30,878 nt of DNA, taken from a virus. The stretch lies in IMG/VR virus record IMGVR_UViG_3300033273_000291, positions 1-30,878 of that record; one strand, 5' to 3'. Positions 7,359 through 16,040 of the stretch are shown here, piece by piece. The translations under genes were made by a program, and so were the position numbers. How positions within the stretch are numbered: position 1 is the first letter of the stretch; every line of letters starts with the position of its first letter. The notes beneath the pieces are model-generated. The model was given only the letters and a program-made list of their open reading frames with translations, was not told where the DNA came from and did not search any database.

Positions 7359-7677
7359 TCTTACTTTTGACCGCTGCGAAGAGATAGCCCTGGGACTACT
7401 AGGCTACAATTACAGCGAATTTTTAGACCTAACCCCGCGCAGCCTAAATAATGCTGTAGCGGGTTTTAGCGAAAAGAGAGAAGCCAATAGCCGCGAGCTG
7501 TGGGAGATAATGAGAAGCCAAACGGTAACGCTAGTTAACCTACAGCTACCGAAAGGCAAAAGAGTAAAGCCTAAGGAGCTCTATAAATTCCCTTGGGATA
7601 ACGCACAAAAAGCAGGGCCAAAACTAACTAAAGAGGAAGCTAAAGCGATACTAAGTAAATGGCAAGAAAGAGCATAG
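7321..7677 (+). CDS. Tail assembly chaperone T domain, made by -1 frameshift (GT fusion, 218 aa)
   Basis: The -1 frame is open from GTA at 7321 to TAG at 7675-7677, adding 118 residues to the 100 residues encoded at 7022-7321. Codon use (AGC, CTA, GTA, ATA) is that of genuine genes here. The only in-frame ATG is late (MRSQTVTLVNLQLPKGKRVK), so independent initiation is unlikely. Residues after the junction begin VEGARGQKGPEAPLTFDRCE. The frame overlaps the tape-measure ATG by 19 nt. In lambda-like phages the GT fusion binds tube subunits through T and the tape measure through G. Confidence 0.88.
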   Translation, partial: VEGARGQKGPEAPLTFDRCEEIALGLLGYNYSEFLDLTPRSLNNAVAGFSEKREANSRELWEIMRSQTVTLVNLQLPKGKRVKPKELYKFPWDNAQKAGPKLTKEEAKAILSKWQERA

Positions 7678-9857
7678 CGAGCACTAACATAAGCATAGGC
7701 GCAAACCTTAGCGGGCTTACTAGAGGGTTAAAAGTAGCCGCTAGTAAAATGCGCCGCTTCGGATCACAAGCCAAGAGCTTAGGGACGAATTTAAGCCGCA
7801 GTATTTCCGCTCCCCTTATTGGCCTCGGTGCTATATCTGTAAAAACCTTCTCCGGCTTTGAGGCCGAGATGAGCAAGGTAAAGGCAGTATCTGGAGCTAC
7901 AGCCAGCGAATTTAAAAAACTAGAAGCCCAAGCTAAAGAACTAGGGGCTACCACAACTTTTACAGCTAGCGAAGTAGCGGGCCTCCAAACTGAATTTGCA
8001 AAACTTGGTTTTACCGCTAGCGAAATAGACAAGGTAACCGAGAGCACCCTATACCTCGCGCAAGCAGGTGGGGCCGAATTAGGCCGAGCCGCTGAGGTAG
8101 CGGGTTCTACGCTTAGAGCTTTTGGCTTAGCAGCTGAAGAGACCGGAAGGGTTACCGATGTAATGGCTAAGAGCTTCGCGACCAGCTCCCTAGATATGGA
8201 GAGCTTCGCGGAGGCTATGAAGCACGTAGCGCCTATCGCTAATGCTACGGGCGTAAGTATGGAAGAGGCTAGCGCTATGTTAGGGGCGTTGGCTAATAAT
8301 GGTATAAAAGGAGGTATAGCAGGGACAGCTTTAAAGAAAATACTTAGCGAACTGCACCAAGAAGGTAAGCCAATGAGCCAAACCTTTCAAGAGCTGTCCG
8401 ATAAAAACTTAAACCTAGCAGAAGCTAACGATCTTGTAGGAGAAAGAGCTAAGGGCGCGTTATTGGTTTTAACGCAACAAAAAGGACTAGTAGACGAGCT
8501 TACCACAAGTTTTAATAACGCTAACGGGTCGGCCAAAGAAATGGCCGCCGAAATGATGGACAATACCGCCGGAGCGTTTAAGACTTTGCAGAGCGCCACG
8601 GAGGGGGCGCTTATAGAGCTCGGTCAAGCCATCACAGAAAACGAAATTTTTAAGAAGGTACTGCAAGGGCTTACCGCTACTATGGGTAAAATTACCGATA
8701 GTATTAGAGGAATGAGCGACGCACAGCTTTATAATAAAGTAGTGTTAGGCGGGCTCCTCGCTTTAGTGCCTTTAATCATAGCTGCGGTAGGTTCTCTTAC
8801 GCTAGCCTTCGGGTCTTTGACTGCCGCTATGGGACCTTTAGGATTAGCGATAGCTGGCGTTACTGCTTTGTATTTAGCGTTACGCAAAGAGGTAGACTTA
8901 ACGCAAGAGGCAGTAGACAAGGCGCTAGCTAGCGATAACGCCCAAGAAAGCCTAGAGGAGCTCGAGGGAAGATTCGACACGCTTACCGACTCAATGCGTA
9001 AGCAAGTTAAGAGCATCCAAGATTATAAAAAGAATTATACTAATATCTTCGGTAAAAAAGCAGAGGAGACCCAACGCTATAAAGAGCTTAAAGAAACCCT
9101 CGATAGCTTACGCAAAAAGCGCGAGCAAGTAAGAGAGGGTATAATTAAACTCAAGGCCGCACAGCGAGAAAACAACGAAGAGCAAGAAAAAGGGAAAAAG
9201 AAAACCGAGCAGCTCGCCGCAGTTACTAGAGAGGAATTAGTACCGGCGCTGGCTGTTTCCTCTATGCAAATAGGGGTTAATGAAGACGCACTAAATAGCC
9301 TAGGTAACGCCTTCGACGCGCACCACGGTAAAGCGCTAAGCTACTTCCGTACTACCTCGGAGGGAATGACCCAAGCTATAGACTTAACTAATGGCCTAGC
9401 GTATGAGTTTAGCCAAAACTTGGGCAACGCTATAGCGGGAGCGATTATACACGGCGAGAGCTTTAGCGAAAGTTTTATAACGGCCTTAAAGGCTATGGCT
9501 GCCCAGCTTATTGCTACCATAGCTTTAGTAGCTATTCTCGCAGCTCTTTTAGTAGTAGCTACTGGAGGGCTTGCGGGCTTGAATTTGCAAAGCTTACTTG
9601 TAGGAATGAAAGCGGTAAGCGCCTCTAGTGGTATTGCTATTCCCTTCTTGGCAGAAGGGGGTATAGTTACCGGTCCTACTTTAGCAATGATTGGAGAGGG
9701 GGGCGAGAGCGAGGCCGTAATACCGTTAAGCAAGCTACCGCAAATGGCTGGAGCTACTGGGGGCGCTGTAGAGGTGTTCGGCCGCCTAAGCGGGCAGGAC
9801 ATCCTACTAAGCTCCGAGAAGGCTAGCAGAACACGAAGCAGATATAGAGGTTTTTAA
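7659..9857 (+). CDS. Tail tape measure protein (TP901 type)
   Basis: 732 aa. Residues about 60-250 match the TP901 minor-tail core: FSGFEAEMSKVKAVSGAT, FTASEVAGLQTEFAKLGFTA and NNGIKGGIAGTALKKIL. Two long hydrophobic blocks (about 360-408 and 612-640) are the usual membrane-active segments, separated by a charged coiled coil (about 470-520). The C-terminus has LAEGGIVTGPTLAMIGE ... SEAVIPLSKL, a common end in this family. At roughly 0.15 nm per residue the protein predicts a tail near 110 nm. It sets tail length and helps DNA entry. Its ATG overlaps the T frame. Confidence 0.94.
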   Translation: MARKSIASTNISIGANLSGLTRGLKVAASKMRRFGSQAKSLGTNLSRSISAPLIGLGAISVKTFSGFEAEMSKVKAVSGATASEFKKLEAQAKELGATTTFTASEVAGLQTEFAKLGFTASEIDKVTESTLYLAQAGGAELGRAAEVAGSTLRAFGLAAEETGRVTDVMAKSFATSSLDMESFAEAMKHVAPIANATGVSMEEASAMLGALANNGIKGGIAGTALKKILSELHQEGKPMSQTFQELSDKNLNLAEANDLVGERAKGALLVLTQQKGLVDELTTSFNNANGSAKEMAAEMMDNTAGAFKTLQSATEGALIELGQAITENEIFKKVLQGLTATMGKITDSIRGMSDAQLYNKVVLGGLLALVPLIIAAVGSLTLAFGSLTAAMGPLGLAIAGVTALYLALRKEVDLTQEAVDKALASDNAQESLEELEGRFDTLTDSMRKQVKSIQDYKKNYTNIFGKKAEETQRYKELKETLDSLRKKREQVREGIIKLKAAQRENNEEQEKGKKKTEQLAAVTREELVPALAVSSMQIGVNEDALNSLGNAFDAHHGKALSYFRTTSEGMTQAIDLTNGLAYEFSQNLGNAIAGAIIHGESFSESFITALKAMAAQLIATIALVAILAALLVVATGGLAGLNLQSLLVGMKAVSASSGIAIPFLAEGGIVTGPTLAMIGEGGESEAVIPLSKLPQMAGATGGAVEVFGRLSGQDILLSSEKASRTRSRYRGF

Positions 9858-9860
9858 TAG

Positions 9861-12287
9861 ATGGGGTTAAGATTATATAGCGAATTTCACAGCTCAACAG
9901 ACAAGCTATTTAAGATAGAGATACACGACTCTAGCTATAGCGGTACTGCTGAAGCTTTTACTGTCGCGTCGGACGGGTTCACGCTAGACTATAGCGGGGA
10001 GACGGACGATATAGTAAGCCCTATTATCGGATCTAAAGTAACCATAAGCGCCTATAATAATAGTAGCGCTTTCGATACTTTTATAAGTGCCTTAAAGAAT
10101 TACCAAGAGAGCCGCTTTACGGTCCGTATTTATGGCGAAGCAGAGACTATACAAGACGGCCTAGTATTTGATTTTTACGAGACCGAGCTACCGCCCGATA
10201 ATGGCCTTAGACCTTACTGGGCGGGTATTATTATGCAAGACCTTGTAACGGTAGAAGATACGCATAAGCCGTATGTATTCCAGATTACGGCAGTAGACGG
10301 CATAGGGCACTTAGCTAGTAAAGAATATACCGGCACAGATAATGTAACTATCGAGAGCTTTATAGAGGCTGCGGTAGACGCTATAGGAATAGACAGCTTG
10401 TACGAAGACGACGATTTACTTTACGCTACTTCGGTAAATATTTGGGATACCCAGCACACCTATAACGCGAATAACGATGTAACTACTTTAGTAAGGTTTA
10501 GGGCTCTTGTTTATGCCGACAAACAAGAAGACGGAACGCTAGTATACTCTAGCTATTTAGATATTATAAAAGAGCTCTGTATAGCCTTCGGCGCAAGGTT
10601 CTACCAGCGCGAAGGCGTATACTATTTTGAGCAGTATATAGAGCGCACCGAAACGAGCCGCTATGTAAGCGCCTACTATAAGGACGGAACTAAAGCCTTT
10701 ACCTCAACAGTAAGCGACGATATTACCCTCGACGGCACGACCTCTGGAGGAGCTAGGCTAGCGGGTAACCAGTTTAACTTTTTGCCGGCGCTTAAAAAAG
10801 TACAAGTAGCCTTTAACCAAGAACGCCTAAACAACCTACTCGCTAGCGGTATGACCTTTGTACCCGCTACTGGCAGACAAGATTTAGGCTTCGTTAACGA
10901 CGATAATAACGGCCGACTTCAAATTATAGGCGAGCTTATTTACCAGCTTACCCACAACGGGAATCCGGGCGTAGTAGCTCTAGAGTTCTGGCGCCCTATT
11001 TGGGAGGTAGAGGTTAGGGTAGAGGATGTACTTAACCCAGGGACCTTTTACTATTTAAAAAGAGAATGGCAGCCGGGCTTAACGGGAGCGCAGCTGTACG
11101 GCGCTACTACTTGGACCACTACCCCAAGCTATTACCACATTGACGGGGATATAGGAGTAAACGAAGCTACGGGTATTTACCTATCTACGCCGGTGGGTAT
11201 AGTAACCCCTCCGCTGCCGGTGGCTGGGGACGCTACGCTTGACGTAAACTTCCAAGGTGTATACGATAGTATCGGGGCTACGCAAACGGTCCCTAGTTAC
11301 TTTACGCAGATAGTAGAAAGCAAAAACTTTAGGGTTTTATATTTAGACGATAACGGAAGCGCGAGCGCAGTAACTGTATACAGCGCCACTAATACCGACA
11401 GTAATATAAACAGCAACCTTATACTAGATCTAGGCGAGCTTAGGGTAAGCGACAGCACCGGGCTACAAGGCAGCTTTTATGTATACAACGGCAGCGGCTG
11501 GGTAGCTTCTACGCAATGGAGAAGGGGCAATAGCGGAAGCTATACGAGCTTACTTAAGCTGTTGACTAATGAGGTGCTGGCGCTACATAAAAAACCTATA
11601 GAAAGGTACAGCGGTACAATAGTAGGCCCTTACCCGTTTGGGGTTAGGTATAGTTTTGAGAGCGCTTACTGGCTTCCTATGCAAGGCAGCTATAATGCCA
11701 ATATGGACGAGTGGTCCAGCGAATGGTTCAAAGTCCAGAAAGACCTAACAAATATAACTACAGATACGCCCGTAGGTAGTGGGGGCGGTGCGGACTTTGT
11801 AGCGAGAATAAGCAGCCAGCAAGGCACGGACGAGATTATAACCGCTGTTACAGTAAACGCCACTACGAGCGCCGTAACGGGTAACGCCACCGTAGGGGGT
11901 ACGTTAGGCGTTACCGGCGTCTCTACTTTAGGAGCTACAAGCGTAGGGGAGTTTACCACTACGAGCCGGGTAAATGTAACCCTTAACGAAATTAATGGAA
12001 GTCCAGGAGGAAGCGAAACCCTAAGCGCAAATAGCCATTTTAACTTTATAAGCTACAGCGGGAGTAACGGTACTTATACAATCAACCTACCTGCTGCGGA
12101 GAACGGCTTAATACTGCGCTTTAAAACGGACGATACTATAAGCAATAGCAAGGACATTACCTTACAGCCGCAGAGCGGCGAGCGTATAGATGGCGAGGCT
12201 ACCTATTCAATGGATAGAGCCTACGACGGCATAACGCTTTTAGGTAACGATAGCAACTGGTTTATAATACAAAAGAAAGAGAAATAA
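9861..12287 (+). CDS. Tail hub/tip protein with fibre-like C-terminus
   Basis: 808 aa, starting 3 nt after the tape measure. The first 300 or so residues are beta-rich (MGLRLYSEFHSSTDKLFKIE; PYVFQITAVDGIGHLASKEY) and by position take the distal-tail/hub place. The C-terminal 130 residues change to low-complexity Thr/Val/Gly repeats (NATVGGTLGVTGVSTLGATS) and a domain ending in ITLLGNDSNWFIIQKKEK, like small C-terminal domains of phage tail spikes and fibres. It probably forms the tail tip and anchors the adhesins encoded next. Precise family not recognised; the assignment rests on order and beta-rich content. Confidence 0.75.
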   Translation: MGLRLYSEFHSSTDKLFKIEIHDSSYSGTAEAFTVASDGFTLDYSGETDDIVSPIIGSKVTISAYNNSSAFDTFISALKNYQESRFTVRIYGEAETIQDGLVFDFYETELPPDNGLRPYWAGIIMQDLVTVEDTHKPYVFQITAVDGIGHLASKEYTGTDNVTIESFIEAAVDAIGIDSLYEDDDLLYATSVNIWDTQHTYNANNDVTTLVRFRALVYADKQEDGTLVYSSYLDIIKELCIAFGARFYQREGVYYFEQYIERTETSRYVSAYYKDGTKAFTSTVSDDITLDGTTSGGARLAGNQFNFLPALKKVQVAFNQERLNNLLASGMTFVPATGRQDLGFVNDDNNGRLQIIGELIYQLTHNGNPGVVALEFWRPIWEVEVRVEDVLNPGTFYYLKREWQPGLTGAQLYGATTWTTTPSYYHIDGDIGVNEATGIYLSTPVGIVTPPLPVAGDATLDVNFQGVYDSIGATQTVPSYFTQIVESKNFRVLYLDDNGSASAVTVYSATNTDSNINSNLILDLGELRVSDSTGLQGSFYVYNGSGWVASTQWRRGNSGSYTSLLKLLTNEVLALHKKPIERYSGTIVGPYPFGVRYSFESAYWLPMQGSYNANMDEWSSEWFKVQKDLTNITTDTPVGSGGGADFVARISSQQGTDEIITAVTVNATTSAVTGNATVGGTLGVTGVSTLGATSVGEFTTTSRVNVTLNEINGSPGGSETLSANSHFNFISYSGSNGTYTINLPAAENGLILRFKTDDTISNSKDITLQPQSGERIDGEATYSMDRAYDGITLLGNDSNWFIIQKKEK

Positions 12288-12327
12288 ATAAGTACTAAGT
12301 TTATACTATATTAAATACACATAATGA

Positions 12328-13074
12328 ATGAGAAAGGCTACATTTTTTTACCTGCTACGCAGAGGCCTACTAAGCAGAGCTGGAGGCTTTGTAAAAGACG
12401 GTTTGGTTATGGCGGGTAAGTTTTTAACACAAGGTTTGAGCTTTCCAAGCCAAGGTTCGGCCGTGTTCGACGGGTCGAGTGATTATATTGATTTAGGAAC
12501 CGATTTAGATGAACAACTTGACGGGGATTTTACTATTTCCGCTTGGGTTAATTCCGATTCAACGGGTTCGCAATTCTTACTTAATAGCATCACAACCGCG
12601 GGGACAAAAATCGCTTTTGGTTCTCGTTTTTCTGACCTTGGTTTTTATATCGGGATAGACAACGGCTCTACCTATTGGGCGTACAACAATCAAGTTTTAA
12701 GCGCAAACCAATGGTATCACATTTCAGCCACTTGGGATGATTCTGCAAACGCTTGGAAAATGTATTTGGATGGGAGCGAAAAGCAAACATTACAAACATC
12801 AAGCATTGCGGGTTTTGGTTCGGGTTCGGGCTATGTTATTTTAGGAAAACGCAACGGCTCAAATGACCAATGGTTTAACGGCAACCTCGCCAACGTCGCT
12901 ATATGGAACCGCGCGCTTTCCAGCGATGAGATAAATTCCGTGATGTGGAAAGGGTACCAGTCGCTAACGGACAATGAAAAAAGCGGTTTACAAGCGTGGT
13001 ATAGTTTGGATGACATCAGCGGCACAAGCGTACCGGATTCAAGCGGGAACGGGAACGACGGGACTGCTAACTAA
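12328..13074 (+). CDS. Tail adhesin with LamG/concanavalin-like lectin domain
   Basis: 248 aa. After a basic N-terminus (MRKATFFYLLRRGLLSRAGG), residues about 48-205 form a LamG-like jelly roll: FDGSSDYIDLG, FTISAWVNS, WYHISATWDD, MYLDGSEKQ, and the closing GNLANVAIWNRALSSDEI. Such domains bind host surface glycans. The protein ends in PDSSGNGNDGTAN, a motif that usually opens another such module. From about 12410 codon use changes sharply from the phage norm. An ATG 4 nt upstream (12324) opens only a 31-codon frame, so 12328 is preferred. Likely a receptor-binding fibre component. Confidence 0.85.
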   Translation: MRKATFFYLLRRGLLSRAGGFVKDGLVMAGKFLTQGLSFPSQGSAVFDGSSDYIDLGTDLDEQLDGDFTISAWVNSDSTGSQFLLNSITTAGTKIAFGSRFSDLGFYIGIDNGSTYWAYNNQVLSANQWYHISATWDDSANAWKMYLDGSEKQTLQTSSIAGFGSGSGYVILGKRNGSNDQWFNGNLANVAIWNRALSSDEINSVMWKGYQSLTDNEKSGLQAWYSLDDISGTSVPDSSGNGNDGTAN

Positions 13075-13088
13075 AAAAAAATTATAAG

Positions 13089-15011
13089 ATGGCAGTAACT
13101 ACAACAAAGACAAACAAACCGCTGAACCCTCGCGGTAACGACCAAAGCCCGAAGGGGTACAACCGCGCCGCGCTATATTCGGGCAAGGCCTTGGATTTTG
13201 ATGGGACGAATGACAACATCGTCGCCTCATCTTTTAGTGGATTAAGTGGCGAAGCCAAAGCGAGTGTTTCTTTATATTTCAATTGGGACTCAATCAATAG
13301 TGGAGAAAATTGGTTTATTGGTCAAGATAATCCGACCGACCGCGTTTTTGCTTTTGGTTATGTTGGAAGCACTAACGAGTTAAAATTGCAGATAAACGGA
13401 ACCAATACAACGGGAACGGGTACCTATGATTTTAACACGGGCGAATGGTATCATTATCTTTTCACTTTTGACACCACCACCAACGCCGTGGTCATTTATG
13501 TGAACGGCCAACAAGTGGCAACGGGAACACAAACAAAAGACTTTATAAGTGCGACGAGCGATCTATATATTGGCCAGCGTGAGTATAGCGGAAACGAAGG
13601 CCGCATCAATGGGAAAATCGCCAACGTCAAAATATTTAATGAGGTACTAACCGCCGCCCAAGTGGCCGACCTATACAACAACCCCGAGAAGATTGTACCT
13701 ACTGGCGTGGCAGATTCAGCGCTTAAACTTTACTTGCCTATGATGGAAGGTGCGGGAACGACGGCGTACGATGGAAGCGGAAACGGAAACCACGGCACGA
13801 TAAGCGGTGCAACGTGGACGCACGGCATCGGCGCACCCGTAGCGCAAACGGCGGTGATTGATTGGAATAAGGGGACGAATAAAGCTAAATACTCGGAGCA
13901 GTTTGAGAATGGTTATTATGGTCGAGTACGAATATCAAGCGTTACGGCAAACGATACAACGGCACCCGACGGACAAACCACCGCAGACAATGTTTTATCC
14001 GACACCGCAAACGACCAGCATTATGTTTTTAATAGCACAATTGCTTTAACTGGTCAAAATACTATCAGCGTATTCGCGAAATACAACGGGTATAATATCG
14101 GTATTCGTCCGCAAGGAATTGGAAGCGGTCAAGCGTTTGCGAATTTTGATTTGCAGAACGGCACCATTTTAGGAAGTGGCGGAACATCTTATGACGATTC
14201 AAGCATCACAAGTTTTGGCGATGGATGGTATCGTATATCTATGACGATGGACAATGCTGCGTCTTACGGGTTTAATTTTTATATGATAGACGGAACAACG
14301 GCAACGGAATTGCCAAGTTTTACGGGCAATAGTTCTAAAGGTTTTTATCTATGGGGCGCACAAGTAAACGCTGGCGCAACATTAACGCCTTACGTCCGCA
14401 CGGGCGCAACCGCCCAAACATCCGACGTCCTCTTGCCCCAAGGCCTCACAACTGGCCGCGACATTACGGGCGTGAATCTATTCGAGAACGTGCGCAAACA
14501 AGGTGCGCTCAATCTTGATAACAAAAGTTTTTCAACTATTCACGACAACGGCTCTTTAGATATTACGACGGCCATAAGCGTTGAGGCGTGGGTTTATATT
14601 CCAAACGGACAAGCGTCTTTCCCAATGTTGATTTGTAAGAAGCCAATAAATTCGGCTTACTTGCTCTTTATTGATACGGCGGCACAAAAGATAATGTTCA
14701 GAGTAAAACCGAGCGGGTCATATGAAGATGTAACCGATACCGACGCATTTAGTTACAATACTTGGATTCACGTCGTAGGTACAATGACTGCAACAAATAT
14801 GAGTCTTTACATTAACGGCGTTAATAAAGTAAGCACGGCAAAAACGGGTTTGACTATTTCTACAACCGATGAAGAGTTATCAATTTCTCACGAATTGACA
14901 AACGAATTTAATGGCCAAATCGCCCAACCGCGCATCTATAACCGCGCATTGACCGCCGAGGAGGTGCAAAGGAATTACGACGCCCATAAGAGCATTTACA
15001 CTAACAGTTAA
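13089..15011 (+). CDS. Receptor-binding tail fibre with two LamG domains
   Basis: 640 aa in three modules. Residues about 35-205 form a LamG domain (FDGTNDNIVASSFSGL, WYHYLFTFDTT, GKIANVKIFNEVLTAAQV). Residues about 265-430 are a beta-sandwich (YSEQFENGYYGRVRI ... WGAQVNAGATLTPYVRT), a pattern common in phage carbohydrate-binding modules. Residues about 490-635 form a second LamG domain (AISVEAWVYIPNG, SLYINGVNKVSTAKTG, GQIAQPRIYNRALTAEEVQ). GSGNGNHGT occurs at a module boundary. Codon use is foreign to the genome. It is the best candidate for the host-range determinant, binding surface polysaccharide. Confidence 0.87.
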   Translation: MAVTTTKTNKPLNPRGNDQSPKGYNRAALYSGKALDFDGTNDNIVASSFSGLSGEAKASVSLYFNWDSINSGENWFIGQDNPTDRVFAFGYVGSTNELKLQINGTNTTGTGTYDFNTGEWYHYLFTFDTTTNAVVIYVNGQQVATGTQTKDFISATSDLYIGQREYSGNEGRINGKIANVKIFNEVLTAAQVADLYNNPEKIVPTGVADSALKLYLPMMEGAGTTAYDGSGNGNHGTISGATWTHGIGAPVAQTAVIDWNKGTNKAKYSEQFENGYYGRVRISSVTANDTTAPDGQTTADNVLSDTANDQHYVFNSTIALTGQNTISVFAKYNGYNIGIRPQGIGSGQAFANFDLQNGTILGSGGTSYDDSSITSFGDGWYRISMTMDNAASYGFNFYMIDGTTATELPSFTGNSSKGFYLWGAQVNAGATLTPYVRTGATAQTSDVLLPQGLTTGRDITGVNLFENVRKQGALNLDNKSFSTIHDNGSLDITTAISVEAWVYIPNGQASFPMLICKKPINSAYLLFIDTAAQKIMFRVKPSGSYEDVTDTDAFSYNTWIHVVGTMTATNMSLYINGVNKVSTAKTGLTISTTDEELSISHELTNEFNGQIAQPRIYNRALTAEEVQRNYDAHKSIYTNS

Positions 15012-15032
15012 AAAAAATAAACTAGATCAACA

Positions 15033-15398
15033 ATGAGAGGTAATTTATATATAAGCGTACCGGCTGCCGACAAGGCTAAAGCTATTCCTTCAGCTATTAC
15101 GCGTTACGATTGGACCGAGAATGTTTATAACGAAGAGGGAGAAGTAGAGAGCTCTAGTAATGTGCATCCCACTTGGGACCAGTACGGCGCTAAATACTCT
15201 GGAGACTTCGGCGCTCCCGTTAGCGTAACGGTAGGCGCAAAGGAGTACATTATTTACGAGATGCTCGCAAGCTGGAAGGACTCGGAGGTAAGCGCGCTTA
15301 TCGCTTTGGGTTCTGGCAAGGCGGAGCCTAAGTATACTGTAATGACTGCAGAAGAGGCCAGGGCTTTAATTATTGCTAACCAAGAGCCGCAGCTATAA
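15033..15398 (+). CDS. Hypothetical protein after tail fibres (121 aa)
   Basis: Begins MRGNLYISVPAADKAKAIPS; contains WTENVYNEEGEVESSSNVHP and a C-terminal TAEEARALIIANQEPQL. No signal peptide, membrane segment or recognised motif. Codon use returns to the phage-typical pattern at this gene, which marks the right edge of the lectin cassette. Position directly behind the fibres suggests a fibre chaperone or accessory tail role, but this is inference only. Confidence 0.7.
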   Translation: MRGNLYISVPAADKAKAIPSAITRYDWTENVYNEEGEVESSSNVHPTWDQYGAKYSGDFGAPVSVTVGAKEYIIYEMLASWKDSEVSALIALGSGKAEPKYTVMTAEEARALIIANQEPQL

Positions 15399-15399
15399 A

Positions 15400-15681
15400 A
15401 TGCCTAGAGAAATATCCGAAAATACCGTAGTAGGCTTATCCCTAAAAACCATAGGGGGAATAGCGGCGGCGGCCGGTACTATAGCTATAGGCTGGTTTAG
15501 TTTGCAGGCAGATATAGCAGAAGCCAAAGAGTTGCCCGTACCGGTTATTAGCCGTACCGAATACGAGTTAAAAGACGAGCTTATTCGTGAGACCATTATG
15601 AATACGCAAAGCGATGTAGAGGATATTAAGAAACAGCTTAATAAAATAGAAGACCGTCTCTTTGAGGTAAACAGCAAATAA
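15400..15681 (+). CDS. Membrane-anchored coiled-coil protein (93 aa)
   Basis: Start ATG at 15400 is chosen because it immediately follows the previous stop (15396-15398) and leaves the N-terminus MPREISENTVVGLSLKTIGG; an in-frame ATG at 15373 would overlap that gene by 26 nt. A hydrophobic helix (about residues 14-32, LKTIGGIAAAAGTIAIGWF) is followed by a heptad-like charged region ending IKKQLNKIEDRLFEVNSK. A signal-anchor topology with a coiled coil facing the periplasm or cytoplasm is likely. It opens the envelope cassette; holin or spanin-partner roles are possible but unproven. Confidence 0.75.
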   Translation: MPREISENTVVGLSLKTIGGIAAAAGTIAIGWFSLQADIAEAKELPVPVISRTEYELKDELIRETIMNTQSDVEDIKKQLNKIEDRLFEVNSK

Positions 15682-15682
15682 T

Positions 15683-16039
15683 ATGAAACCTTTACTACTA
15701 AGCGCTTTTTTATTGTACGCAGCAACTTACAGCGACACCCCTACTAAGAAGGTATGGCTAGAGGGCATAGCGGTAGTGCAATATAACGCGGAGTTTAACA
15801 AGAGTAACAGCGTGCAGAACCTTGCTAAGGTTTCGGACGCTAGAATTTTTAACGCTTGGATAGATAAAAACCCCGAGCTTAAAGAGTTTGGCCGTATTAA
15901 ATCCGTGCCTACTGTAGTATTATATAAGGACGGGGAAGAGGTCCGAAGGTGGGAAGCCGGGCTATCTATGAAGCTCGAGGTTAGTTATAGAGAGGTCCAG
16001 CAATATGTAGATAAATTAACCGGAGCCAATAAATTTTAA
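15683..16039 (+). CDS. Exported thioredoxin-fold protein lacking cysteines
   Basis: 118 aa with a short signal-like N-terminus (MKPLLLSAFLLYAATYS). The rest follows the thioredoxin plan: a strand (GIAVVQYNAEF) where WCxxC should follow, a helix, then IKSVPTVVLYKDGEEVRRW, which contains the cis-proline loop (SVPT) and the YKDGEEV hairpin. There is no cysteine anywhere in the protein, so it cannot be an oxidoreductase; a binding or scaffold role is more likely. It starts 1 nt after the preceding gene and ends 1 nt before the barrel gene. The fold call is by motif pattern. Confidence 0.75.
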   Translation: MKPLLLSAFLLYAATYSDTPTKKVWLEGIAVVQYNAEFNKSNSVQNLAKVSDARIFNAWIDKNPELKEFGRIKSVPTVVLYKDGEEVRRWEAGLSMKLEVSYREVQQYVDKLTGANKF

Positions 16040-16040
16040 G

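Noticed and set aside
7640-8047. 135-codon ORF on the minus strand
   Set aside because: Antisense to the conserved start of the tape measure; a shadow of its Ala/Ser-rich codons.
9341-9802. 153-codon ORF on the minus strand
   Set aside because: Lies entirely within the tape-measure gene, mirrors its codons, and has no promoter or neighbours.
12324-12419. 31-codon ORF starting 4 nt before the first lectin gene
   Set aside because: The 12328 frame gives the expected basic N-terminus plus the lectin domain; the short frame has no support.
13858-14049. 63-codon plus-strand ORF
   Set aside because: Embedded out of frame inside the receptor-binding fibre gene with no start context of its own.
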